Shown here: in pieces, positions 1 through 8,248 of the stretch | Position numbering within the stretch: the first letter of the stretch is position 1 | How the letters are laid out: each line of letters opens with the position of its first letter | Source: Hydractinia symbiolongicarpus | Taxonomy: Eukaryota; Cnidaria; Hydrozoa; Anthoathecata; Hydractiniidae | Direction of reading: 5' to 3' | Assembly: GCF_029227915.1 (NCBI RefSeq) | Contig: NC_079882.1 | Coordinates: 12,216,001-12,276,000 of the forward strand | Length of the DNA: 60,000 nucleotides | Notes under the pieces: generated by a model | What the model was told of the DNA's origin: nothing | Seen by the model: only the letters and a program-made list of their open reading frames with translations | Databases searched by the model: none | Made by a program: the position numbers and the translations under genes

Positions 1-580
1 AGGAACCTTATACAGCTATCTTTACAGGACCCACTTCTTGTGACAAGACGCAGCGTGTACTCGACCTCCTGGAAAATGAATACAGGGGTCACTTTCATAA
101 TATCGTAATTCTTTGCCCAACAATTCGATGGAACACAACGCACTTGGAAAGACCATCGCTTTGGAAAGATCCTTATGTATTTCTTATTGATCCAGGTGAT
201 AATTTGTTCGATTGGATAAGCAAATTTTAAACCTCCTGGCAGGCGAAGAAAGCTTATTTATCGTCGATGACATGATAGCCGATGAATCCATGGATAAAAG
301 GCGCCAGAGCCTGCTTGAATTAGCCATTAGCGGGAGGCACAGGAAGCATTTGTTATGGCTGTTGACTCAGAGTTATATTGCAATTCCCAAAAACCTGAGG
401 AGACAAAAGAAGCAGTTATTCCTCTGGTACCCACACGAAAGATCGGACCTCAAATTGATTGACGAAGAGACAAACATAATTAACGACTGGGAGCCTATAA
501 AGAATCAGTTGAAAAAATCCAAACATGCCTGTTTGTGTATTAGATTGGAACACCATAGGGCCTGGAGTGTTCTAGAATAA
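1..580 (+). pseudogene. Polinton/adintovirus-like packaging ATPase (FtsK/HerA/A32 type), 3' part, broken
   Basis: This is the C-terminal part of a genome-packaging ATPase of the FtsK-HerA/A32 type found in Polintons and adintoviruses, which drives DNA into capsids. The first segment (bases 3-229, frame 3) carries a Walker A-like motif read as GPTSCDKT, where the family has Gly in place of Asp. The second segment (about 212-580, frame 2) carries the Walker B region (LFIVDDMIADE) and the conserved block LAISGRHRKHLLWLLTQSY. The two segments are in different frames and the join lies near 212-229, so the gene is frameshifted as well as mutated in the P-loop. The 5' end is outside the window. It is followed directly (TAA then ATG) by the next plus-strand ORF. 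The family call is from recognised motifs; inactivity is inferred from the two lesions. Confidence 0.8.
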
Positions 581-784
581 ATGTCATATATCAGAACATT
601 AGAAAATCAGCTAGCTGCTTGCTATGAAGAGCTTGATCGCATCCCGCATTTAGAACGGAGTGTAGAGGCTCTTGATGAAGAGCTAAGGGATGCGCTGGAG
701 AGGATAAGGTATCAGAGTAACACCATGTATTTTTTAGGATTCATGTCTGTCCTAATGATCACCCTGGTTGGAATCATTATTTAA
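581..784 (+). CDS. Small coiled-coil, single-TM protein of the Polinton-like element
   Basis: This intact 67-codon ORF starts at the base after the ATPase stop codon. Residues 1-45 are rich in Glu, Leu and Arg and look like a short coiled coil (ENQLAACYEEL...LRDALERIR). The C-terminus is one hydrophobic membrane span, about residues 49-67 (FLGFMSVLMITLVGIII). Small tail-anchored proteins like this recur in Polinton-like elements, but I do not know a specific function. Position and strand place it in one transcription unit with the ATPase fragment and the BRO-N gene, which begins six bases after its stop. It may survive by chance in a decaying element. Confidence 0.5.
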   Translation: MSYIRTLENQLAACYEELDRIPHLERSVEALDEELRDALERIRYQSNTMYFLGFMSVLMITLVGIII

Positions 785-790
785 AATAAA

Positions 791-1581
791 ATGTCATTTA
801 CCTTAGTTAACACCACATTACCTGATGGAGCTATTGAAATTCTATTCGATGATCAAGGTAAACCCATGTTTAAACGTGCTGATCTTGGGAGGTTCTTGGG
901 TATTGCTAATATTGTGGAGGGGTATCGAGTTATTCACACCATCTCCCGTGATGAAATGGGTATGGTTTCAAACCAACCCCTTGGAAAAACTAAAAATCCT
1001 CATGATGCCTTCATGACATTGAATGCTGCTCTTGAGATTTGTGCGCGTTCAAGAAAACCAATGGCACTTGAGGTCATGAAATGGCTGGCGCTAAAGGGTA
1101 TTTCAAAATTAGAAGAGGCCATCGAAGAGCATCATCAAGCTCTTGCAATACTCAGCGATGACCTCCATGAAAGAGAAAATCAACTTTACCTACGAACCTT
1201 GGAAATGCGGAGCTTCGTGATAGGTATGTTCCTAATGGTTATCCTTATGATAATGTAATATGTGATATTGACAAAAATAATCATAATGAATGTGGAAAAA
1301 AAGGCCAACATCCCCACTATATAATTCGTTGCCAACGTAGATCCTTAAATGATCAACTCCGCACCCTACGTAAGATGTATCCTTATATGATCGAGAGACA
1401 TCCAATATGCGATGATCCTAATGCAGTCCACACATGGAATAGTTTCAGGGATGATAATCTTAGGGTAGAACATTCATGGCGAAATCATTTTAGTTTACCA
1501 GATGACGCCACGCGCGAGTTATTCGAAGGATTGTATGATATTGATATGTCACAATGTGTATATGTTTTTGTGTGTTCATAA
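791..1581 (+). pseudogene. BRO-N domain protein of the Polinton-like element, frameshifted
   Basis: The ATG at 791 opens a BRO-N type domain (baculovirus repeated ORF family, a DNA-binding domain common in large DNA viruses). Visible features are an N-terminal beta segment, RADLGRFLGIAN and a later LEVMKWLALKGISKLE. The frame closes at 1258, but protein-like sequence resumes from about 1195 in frame 1 (NAELRDRYVPNGY...) and continues through KMYPYMIERHP to a stop at 1579-1581. It is therefore one gene of about 260 codons with a single frameshift near 1185-1200. The hydrophobic end of the 791-1258 frame is an artefact of that shift, not a membrane anchor. The gene ends 21 bases from the convergent integrase gene. 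Confidence 0.7.
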
Positions 1582-1602
1582 CACACAAAACATCGAGAAA
1601 TA

Positions 1603-2589
1603 TTACCATTGTTTCACATGCTCGGGAGGTAATTCAATATCCTCGGGTACTAGCATCAATTCCTCTGATACGAAACTTCGATTGGGACCTCCATCGAGAT
1701 AGTATAGGAGACGGGTACCGGTTACGATACGATCCAACCTATACGTCTTTTTGCTCCACCACGCATCCGTCTTTTTTGATCACCATGCTCTTCTCCGGGT
1801 TGTAGCAAATACAAGTATAGACTATCGTCGGGTAGAGGTTTCTCGGGATACTCCTCATTTTTCGTAAGTGGGACCTCATCGAGTTTGATGGCTTTTGAAG
1901 GTTTCATTCCGATCATAGCCGTCTTTGTGTAAACTCTTGACGATAGTGTACAGATGCTTGACCCATGTGGTACTAGTTTCGTCAGTGACCAGCTCTTGCG
2001 CGTCCTGAGATTTGAGCAATCTCTCCGCAAGCACCTTGTTGTAGCTTTCGACAAAAGCCGTGAAAGTATGATGGTATTTGGTAGTTACCCGTTTAATCTC
2101 GACACTTTTGGCTTCCAACAGCTTTGTCACATCTGATTTAAACTCACTAACCTTATCGCACTGAAAGGTCTTCGGATAGCGGAGAGGTCCCGCTTTGTAA
2201 ATGTCCTTGAGCATATCCGCAACTTCACTAGCCTTTTTGGTTCTCAGGGGCCTTGCGACTTTATACATCGAGGCAACATCGATACCTGTGAGAATATACT
2301 TGTATGTATTACCATACAGCTTGTCATGAGACATGTACAAAAGGTCGAATTGTTGGATATTATTAGGTTTTGTAACATTGAAATGAGGATAATTGATCTT
2401 TTTCGGGCCCTTGATATGTCTGAGCCACAATAGCTGACCACTCAGCCAGTGTATAATTTTTTTCCTTGAAAGACCAGAGCTATCAACGAGCAATTTGATT
2501 GCCTTTCTCCCAATCCAAAGATGTTCTGGTTGGTAATAGATGTTGCTTAATTTTGTTGCTTCTTCCGGAGTAACAATATGCTTTGACAT
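1603..2589 (-). pseudogene. Polinton-type DDE integrase (rve), frameshifted at the C-terminus
   Basis: This is a retrovirus-like integrase, the enzyme that inserts Polinton DNA. From the ATG at 2589 the rve core shows D82 (FDLLYM), D145 (FQCDKVSEF) and E181 (AFVESYNK), with 35 residues between the last two, as in the D,D35E family. The first frame ends at 1876. The C-terminal basic/chromo-like tail continues in a second frame (KLDEVPLTKNEEYP..., to about 1722) and then in a third frame to a stop at 1603-1605. Two frameshifts thus separate an apparently intact catalytic core from its tail. No N-terminal HHCC finger is visible. The gene is convergent with the BRO-N gene and lies upstream, in the same strand sense, of no intact partner. 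Confidence 0.8.
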
Positions 2590-2618
2590 TTATTACATAT
2601 TGTTACAATCATATATAT

Positions 2619-3302
2619 CTATGCCCACTTATAGACCGCAAATCCGAGGAGAGCCAGGGATCCAAGAATGAACGAATGAACGCTGCTTCGAAGGTGTATA
2701 GAAGTCGAAAAGCTTTGGGACCATCTCAATTGTCGCTATGAAATACTCCCTCATACCCTCGTCGAGCTCTTTTAAACTCTGCCCCGCAGCACGCTGTTCC
2801 TCCTGCCGTCTATTATATTCGTCTATTTTTGCTTGTCTATCGCGCACCCACTGAGCTTGGGCTGCTTTTCGCTGGCTTTCAGTTGGAGGGCCCTAATTGT
2901 GCCATCGTTAGGGTTGATACCTTCTAAAATTAGCTTGTTATCGCGCTCATATTTACTGAGCCACAAATCTCGATATACGGCGAATACATTATAATCAGCG
3001 ATGTTTTGTATTTCGTTGCTATTCAGGGTAATACGTAAGCTTTGTACCAAGGCTTTGCCTATGTTGCTGACTATAGTACGTTTCGTATTGCTGCCAGTAA
3101 GCTCCAGGTCGAACAGCAACTTTATTGAGCCGGGGAAAATCACGTCGTTTTGACCAAGATTAGTCACGTCAACATAGAGATCTTCATTTTGATTAATTGT
3201 GCTGGGTATATGACTGATCTTTACCCTTTGCTTTTTCCCTTTCATCCCATACATAGTCTTGATTTCCTTTTGAGGATCTAATTTTGTTCCCAAAACACTC
3301 AT
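2619..3302 (-). pseudogene. Capsid-protein-like N-terminus joined to the tail of a small TM protein (deletion remnant)
   Basis: Residues 1-140 from the ATG at 3302 resemble the N-terminal jelly-roll of major capsid-like proteins in cnidarian Polinton-type elements (IVSNIGKALVQSLRITLN followed by DYNVFAVYRDLWLSKYER). Proteins of that group usually run to several hundred residues; here the similarity stops after about NPNDGTIRALQLK. The frame ends at 2823. In a shifted frame an unrelated charged helix follows (RDRQAKIDEYNRRQEEQR), and then, in yet another frame, a hydrophobic C-terminal span (FILGSLALLGFAVYKWA) ending at 2619-2621. I read this as an internal deletion that fused the start of a capsid gene to the end of a coiled-coil/TM gene. 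Family assignment is moderate; the breaks are directly visible. Confidence 0.55.
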
Positions 3303-4004
3303 TTATTTAGGTAGGCCGGTGGTTGAAATAAATGACCGATCATCCAGGATATGACTTTACGCCAGAGGAAAATATTCAAGACGAATCCGAAGAGTTCAGC
3401 AGTGAGAGCGAGATCCTTCGACCTGAGCCTGATGTCACCTTAGCACCAGAAGAGCAGGGTCAATCGTCTAGCGTAGATATCACGACCTACGCAAGGGGAG
3501 AGTTGCTCAAATCGAAGGTAAACGATCTTTATGATCTCCTACGTAAGAAACTGGGGAAGGAGCCGAGTGCGAGACACTGCGACAATTTTGAGGTCGATGG
3601 GAACTGGCTTTTATACAATGGTGTAGAGCTCACTAAAATGAATGGTGAATTAAGGAGTTTTTTCGAAATACAGAGGAGGCTAGGTACGGGGCGATTGCGG
3701 GCCATGGGGTTTGACGACTATACTACACCAGACAAGGGCAGTAATACTATGGCTCAGAACCTCGCGGTGGAGGTTGATGTTCTTGTTAAGAAGGGTGAGG
3801 AGACTTCGGGAAAAGAGGAGGGTGAGATTATTGAAATGAAAACAATTGATAGCATTCATTTGATTTTTGCTCGTGACATAGAGGGTTATGTAGATACTTC
3901 GTTCGCGGGCATCGACGATGAGATCGAGGTTCCTGATATGAGAAAGTTAAAGCTCGACTTTAAAAACCTGCAGAAAACTATTAAGGGGGTGAAGGATAAA
4001 CTTG

Positions 4005-5667
4005 TCTCTATTATAATAGCCGTATTTTGTCTGTCTCTGCGCAACATGGCGGAGCAAGTAGCGAGACCCGCCGAAAATCCCCGCGGCCCTGCAGCTTTAT
4101 TTCGAATCCCCGGCAGACCCCGTTTTTTTACCGGCCTTGCTTTGCCGCTCATTGTAATAAACCAATCACGAGGCTCCATTTTCACTAATGACCAATCCAA
4201 GTGCTTCGCGGCCTCAACATGCCGACGGGAGGAAACATGCTACCCCTAAGGCCATTTTGGTTTGGAAGTAATGGTGTGAAGTTTGTAGGTTTCCTTTCAA
4301 TCCTCCTTATTTCTTCTGAGTACTTTTTATCCTATAGGATTATTTAGTTTGTTTTCACATGTTAAGGTGAATATTTCATCACATTTTTTTAATCTTAAAC
4401 AAACCAATTTTAAGTTTTTGGCTAGCTACACAACGTACATTTTGAGGCAGCTAGCTATAGCTATCTTTATTTATTCCTATTCTTTTAAAGTTTTTATTCA
4501 GTTTGGTATATTGTTCTTTATTTTTATGTTGAAGTTGGGTCTACCTATCTAGCTCCTTTTAGCTCTACCTCTGGCTAAAAAGTGAAAGTAGCTAAATGCA
4601 GTTATAGGCAGCTACCAATTTTATTACTGCTATGAAAGCTTATGCTGAAAAATAAAATTGCTGAGTATATATTTTTTTAACTGAACTTGATAACGACAGG
4701 CGGTTTCCTGATTTTTTTTAAACTGAATTCGCGATAAAGTTTTTTTAAAAATGGTGTTATGCCTATACTCATGTGCGACACAGTCTAGCTGTACTAAGCG
4801 CTTAGTTCGGTGTGTTTCTGTTTAACCGAAGTTGTGATAACGTTTTTTACAAAAAAAAAGTACACACTGTTTACCTATACTAAGCGCTCAGCTTAACATT
4901 TTTTTGAACTTTTCCCGGGAACATTCCCTGAAAAATAAAGAAGGTTGGCCAGCTGCTTTCGCTATGATAACATTGAATTGTAATCTGGGTTTTTATTTTA
5001 CCTAAGTTGTTGAAAGTTATTTTTTGAATAGTATATTACACCGGAAACACCATAAAGTTGTGTGCACTTCACTTGATTTTCTACACACTATATGGCTGTA
5101 CTAAAGCGCTTTACCTGAATGTGTGGCACAGTTGACGGTTCTTATTAATCACTCAATCTGGTGTTGCTGGGTAACACAGCTACTTGTGGCTTAACCCGGC
5201 GTTTCAACAGAGTGTATTCTGTGTTTTGTAAACCAAAGCTTCAATAGTTTTTTTGAATAGGGTCTTAAGCCTAAACGCATGTGTCGCACGATTTACCTGT
5301 ACTAAGTGCTCAGTCCAATGTCACAATTAATTTGTTAACCTTTACTGAAACTTATTTCGCAAAATAAAATAAAATTGACCAATTGTTTTTCCTATGACGG
5401 GGTAACAAATGGTTGTAAATTGTGTTTTTATTTTGGCTAAAGTTACAGTAGAGTTATATTTTCAAAAATACACTACAGCCGAAACACTATAGTGTTGCGT
5501 GCGCTTTACTCGATTAACGACATGCTGCGTACCTGTACTAAAGCGCTCCACCTGACCGTGTAGTATAGTTTACGGCTCTTATTAAGCACTCCACATAGTG
5601 TTCAATGGCGGGTCACACCTTGACTTGTGGCTTACCCCGGCGTTTCAACGCCGGGTTTCCCGGCTAG
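4005..5667 (+). mobile_element. Helitron (non-autonomous) inserted in a Polinton-like gene
   Basis: The insert begins TCTCTATTATAATAGCC, identical in its first 17 bases to the short Helitron at 54808. It ends with the hairpin GCCGGG-TTT-CCCGGC (5650-5664) running into CTAG (5664-5667), then T. A 5' TC, 3' hairpin, CTAG end and lack of target duplication are Helitron hallmarks. The boundaries are confirmed because excising exactly 4005-5667 restores the interrupted reading frame. No Rep/helicase ORF is present, so it is non-autonomous. The left flanking base is G rather than the usual A of an AT target. The interior is AT-rich and contains a degenerate tandem duplication of about 441 bp; ORFs inside it look fortuitous. 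Confidence 0.85.
4700..5660. repeat. Diverged tandem duplication (~441 bp period) inside the Helitron
   Basis: Two consecutive blocks share ordered landmarks: ACTTGTGGCTTA...CCGGCGTTTCAAC at about 5182 and 5623 (441 apart), a GTACTAAAGCGCT box at about 5098 and 5536, and a TACTAAG(C/T)GCTCAG box at about 4880 and 5303. An additional GTACTAAGCGCTTAG occurs near 4793. The copies are clearly diverged, with small indels. Confidence 0.7.
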
Positions 5668-5869
5668 TACAATATAATAGCGAGATAAATACGAAAGAGG
5701 GTAAGTTGAAAGAACTTAAAAAGCAGAAGCCTGAGGTGCGAAAGCTTCAGGATATTGATGATCTTGAGAAAGAATTGAAGAAATTGAAGGAAGATAAGAA
5801 GGATGAAATGGGTAGACACGGTCTTTTCTCCGAGGTTTTTAAGCAACTGAGGTCCATTAATCCGAGCTG

Positions 5870-6274
5870 ATGAAGATAGCTGGAGATGATCTATTCCTAC
5901 AAGAAAAGCTCAGCATTCTATTCAAAGAGCAAGGGATAAATATAGCAGGCATCGTGAGTGCCATTGGGTTGCTCGTGTCGACCTTAGTCCTAGCACTCAC
6001 GGGTGGTGGGGCAGCAGCAGGTGCAGCAGGAAGTGGTGGTAGCAAAGGGTTTGTGCAAAAGCAACTGGAGAGATTAGGACTGTTCCTTAAATACCTTGCT
6101 GGTAAGGGAGGCGCTGCTTTGCCGGGCATTATTGGTAGTATTGTATCGTTATTCTTCCGAGTAGCTGCCAAGGCTGTGGAATTTGTGGCGAGGCATTTGT
6201 ACATGGCCATAGCAGGTGCTGTAGGTATCGTCGTTGCCTATGTAGGTAACAGAAGGAGTGGGAAGAGATCGTAG
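5870..6274 (+). CDS. Polinton-like element membrane protein (two hydrophobic spans)
   Basis: The ATG overlaps the stop of the preceding gene (TGATGA), which suggests co-translation or co-transcription in the original element. The 134-residue ORF is open. It has a charged N-terminus (KIAGDDLFLQEKLSILFKEQ), a first hydrophobic segment at about residues 26-46, a Gly/Ala-rich loop (GGGAAAGAAGSGGS), an amphipathic region, a second hydrophobic segment at about residues 111-126, and a basic tail (RRSGKRS). Proteins of this layout follow the coiled-coil gene in similar cnidarian elements as I recall them. A virion or membrane role is plausible but not shown. No frameshift is visible. Confidence 0.55.
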   Translation: MKIAGDDLFLQEKLSILFKEQGINIAGIVSAIGLLVSTLVLALTGGGAAAGAAGSGGSKGFVQKQLERLGLFLKYLAGKGGAALPGIIGSIVSLFFRVAAKAVEFVARHLYMAIAGAVGIVVAYVGNRRSGKRS

Positions 6275-6313
6275 ATTATTCTGGTAAACAATCTAACTTA
6301 CCAGATGACAATC

Positions 6314-7245
6314 TTAATGTTTCATCCATATATAGGTGATAATTAGCAATATCCCCACAGTAATAACTATAGCTTTTGTATCCTCATGAGCTATTGCTGA
6401 CGATGGAGCTGGTGGGGGTGCATCCTTGGTACCTTGGAAGGTTGATGATGCTTCCTTGGTATGGCAACAGCATGCGGAGTATTAATATTGGGATCGATAC
6501 CAATCTTGAAATGGTCCTGACTGATCAGGATCTTGTTGTTAAATCCAGCTACATTCCCGATCCTCAGGTTCATATCGCTTGGGATCATGTAGACGCCATG
6601 GGCAACACTATAATCGACCTTGCTTCGTGCATATCTGAGTACGTTCTCGAATTTACTAATCTCTCTACCTGTATTTGTAGGTCTAATCACCAGCTGTTCG
6701 AAGGTTGTCAAGTAAAGCCGTTGGGCATCGATAGAACTGCCTTGATTGCCAATAATTCCTGATCGCGCATTGGCTTGGCTCTCCAAAATCAAATACGCGT
6801 AATATCTAACGCTTTGGGATAACTTTTGAATACCAATACGGATAAGGCCTTGGTTATTTTCGATGATCCACCTGCTCCATGATCCGGCGTCAAAATACGA
6901 AAGTCCTGCACCGGGAAAATCTTTACGTTTGGCTTGCCAACTACTGAACAACGTTTCATTTTTCCATTCATGCTCACTTGCAGATACTCCAAATTCATGT
7001 GCCAGTTGCTTGAATTTTTCCATATTGAACGGATTGTTCGTGGAATTAAATCGGGAGGAGTCAGGCAATGGTACCTCGAGTTCCTCTAGTATTTTTCGAA
7101 TTTGGAAATAGATATGGAACCTATACACGGCATGTACAAGGGGTAATGGAGACGTTAGGTGCTGCATCGATATCCCACAACCTGATGTTGCAGCGAATAC
7201 AGCGAAGTTCAATTGTGTTGACCAGAGGCTGAAAGGGTGGGTCCT
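6314..7245 (-). pseudogene. Conserved Polinton-like virion-type protein with C-terminal TM, frameshifted
   Basis: The main frame (7212 to 6391) contains conserved-looking blocks SGCGISMQHLTSP, RFHIYFQIRKILEELEVPLP and RYARSKVDYSVAHGVYMIPSDM. Its apparent start is TTG, and in-frame coding sequence extends upstream to a TAG near 7240, so the true N-terminus is missing or shifted. Near 6455-6465 the frame shifts again. The new frame reads through a Pro/Ala linker (DAPPPAPSSAIAH) into a hydrophobic anchor (AIVITVGILLIITYIWMKH) with a stop at 6314-6316. The protein would be over 300 residues with one C-terminal membrane span. I recognise the family as recurrent in Polinton-like elements but cannot assign a biochemical role. 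Confidence 0.6.
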
Positions 7246-7525
7246 CTAAGCATTAATCGGAGGATTACTATGAAAAACATAGTCCACAAAGATATCGGGA
7301 AACCTTACTTTAAATGACGAGCCTTTCGCATCAACAACGATAGATTGCACACAATGAGATCAGAGCCCTTTAACTGCTCCAGGTACCTGCCATGATTGGG
7401 AACATATTTTGCTCTTGAGTTGTACCTTGGAGGAAAGAATACGGAAGGAGAAACAACTCTTTTAAATCTATTGAAACACTGCGTGAGGTTCTAGCAGGTG
7501 TCTGTATAGAAACTTAATTTGAAAT
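7246..7525 (-). pseudogene. Remnant of a conserved Polinton-like ORF (copy A)
   Basis: Reading the minus strand from about 7525 to the TAG at 7246-7248, protein-like segments appear in more than one frame: KRVVSPSVFFPPRYNSRAK, then PNHGRYLEQLKGSDLIVCN, then FKVRFPDIFVDYVFHSNPP. Its N-terminal block matches the ORF at 12710 on the other strand, including a 33-base stretch identical in inverted orientation (7425-7457 versus 12824-12856). Function unknown. The frames are broken at least once. Confidence 0.45.
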
Positions 7526-7529
7526 TTTG

Positions 7530-7882
7530 GCGGTTGTGTGACTAAATTATTCGTGAATAACAATTCGCAACTATGATTGGTTATAAAAACAATTAGATAA
7601 TTTGATGATGAATTTGATAATATTATCAAAACAAGAAGCCATATTGAAATCGGTAAAAGTTCTTTTGTTCTTATGTTAACATAATTAGCGAAGAAGCACA
7701 TGCTCGACACTTTTGTAAACAAAAAGAAAAAGTTTATATCTCGTTTTAAAACGACGTTCTGTTATAAGAAGTTATTTCTTTAGTTAGAATAATCATTAAT
7801 CCAGCACACATTTTGTCGGCACTCGTCCGGCGCATATCTATCTATATTGTTTTTCATGATCAAAGTGGTATACTCAAGCTTG
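7530..7882. other. Flank between the Polinton remnant and the IS3EU-like transposon
   Basis: AT-rich sequence with no convincing ORF, repeat or RNA gene. The 84-codon minus ORF here has no recognisable features and runs into the remnant above in the wrong frame. It ends at the 7-bp target-site duplication (7883-7889). Confidence 0.5.
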
Positions 7883-7889
7883 CAAAAAT

Positions 7890-8166
7890 TACCGTGGCTG
7901 ATTACAACGTTTTGTTTTCATTTAATATAGGCGCACAGTATAAAGACGCGGCCGCGTAAAATTATGCGCGACCGCGATTTTCAAAGCGCGGCCGCGTGTT
8001 TTTAGGAGCGGCCGCGTGTTTTACCGCCAGTTTTACCGCCAGTTTCTAAATCTGGTCTGCAGAATGTCAAAGTTAAAACAGGTGCTAAAATACGCGGCCG
8101 CGCTTTTTGCCGCTGATTTTGCCGCTAATTTCAAGGTAAAACAGGCGGTAAATGACGCGGCCGGGC
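7890..8166 (+). repeat. Left terminal inverted repeat with GCGGCCGC-type motif cluster
   Basis: Matches the reverse complement of 12259-12535 with scattered differences. It contains several copies of a GCGGCCGCG-like box (around 7946, 7966, 7986, 8007, 8092 and 8155) separated by AT-rich spacers, and a short ACCGCCAGTTTT duplication near 8022-8045. Confidence 0.85.
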
Positions 8167-8248
8167 AGTTTTCCTTGAGATGTGATTCGATGTGGTCCTG
8201 AGAGTCACCACCGTTCAATGGCGAAAACGTGTTTACTCGTAGTGCAAG

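Larger units (their letters stand above)
3332..5870 (+). pseudogene. Conserved charged/coiled-coil gene of the Polinton-like element, split by a Helitron
   Basis: The gene has two pieces, 3332-4004 and 5668-5870, separated by a Helitron. The ATG lies 29 bases from the divergent capsid-like gene. The N-terminal 55 residues are acidic and Ser-rich; the middle shows a conserved-looking block around DNFEVDGNWLLYNG. The C-terminal 65 residues form a Lys/Glu coiled coil (KLKELKKQKPEV, LEKELKKLKEDKKDE) ending in KQLRSINPS. Base G4004 plus T5668-A5669 make one codon, so removing the insert gives a continuous frame of 291 codons with no target-site duplication. Bases after 4004 read in the first frame (Pro/Arg-rich tail to 4249) belong to the insert. 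Similar proteins recur in Polinton-like elements; the molecular function is not known to me. Confidence 0.75.

Noticed and set aside
1200-1258. C-terminal transmembrane segment of the BRO-N ORF
   Set aside because: It arises from reading the wrong frame after a frameshift; the other frame shows protein-like sequence continuing to 1581.
4006-4249. Pro/Arg-rich C-terminus of the 3332 ORF
   Set aside because: It is translated from the Helitron 5' end, not from the host gene.
4349-4552. 67-codon ORF inside the Helitron
   Set aside because: Hydrophobic and low complexity, no family features, in the AT-rich filler of a non-autonomous element.
7940-8170. CpG-island promoter
   Set aside because: The GC-rich boxes are repeated in both inverted ends of the transposon, so they are a TIR property rather than a host promoter.
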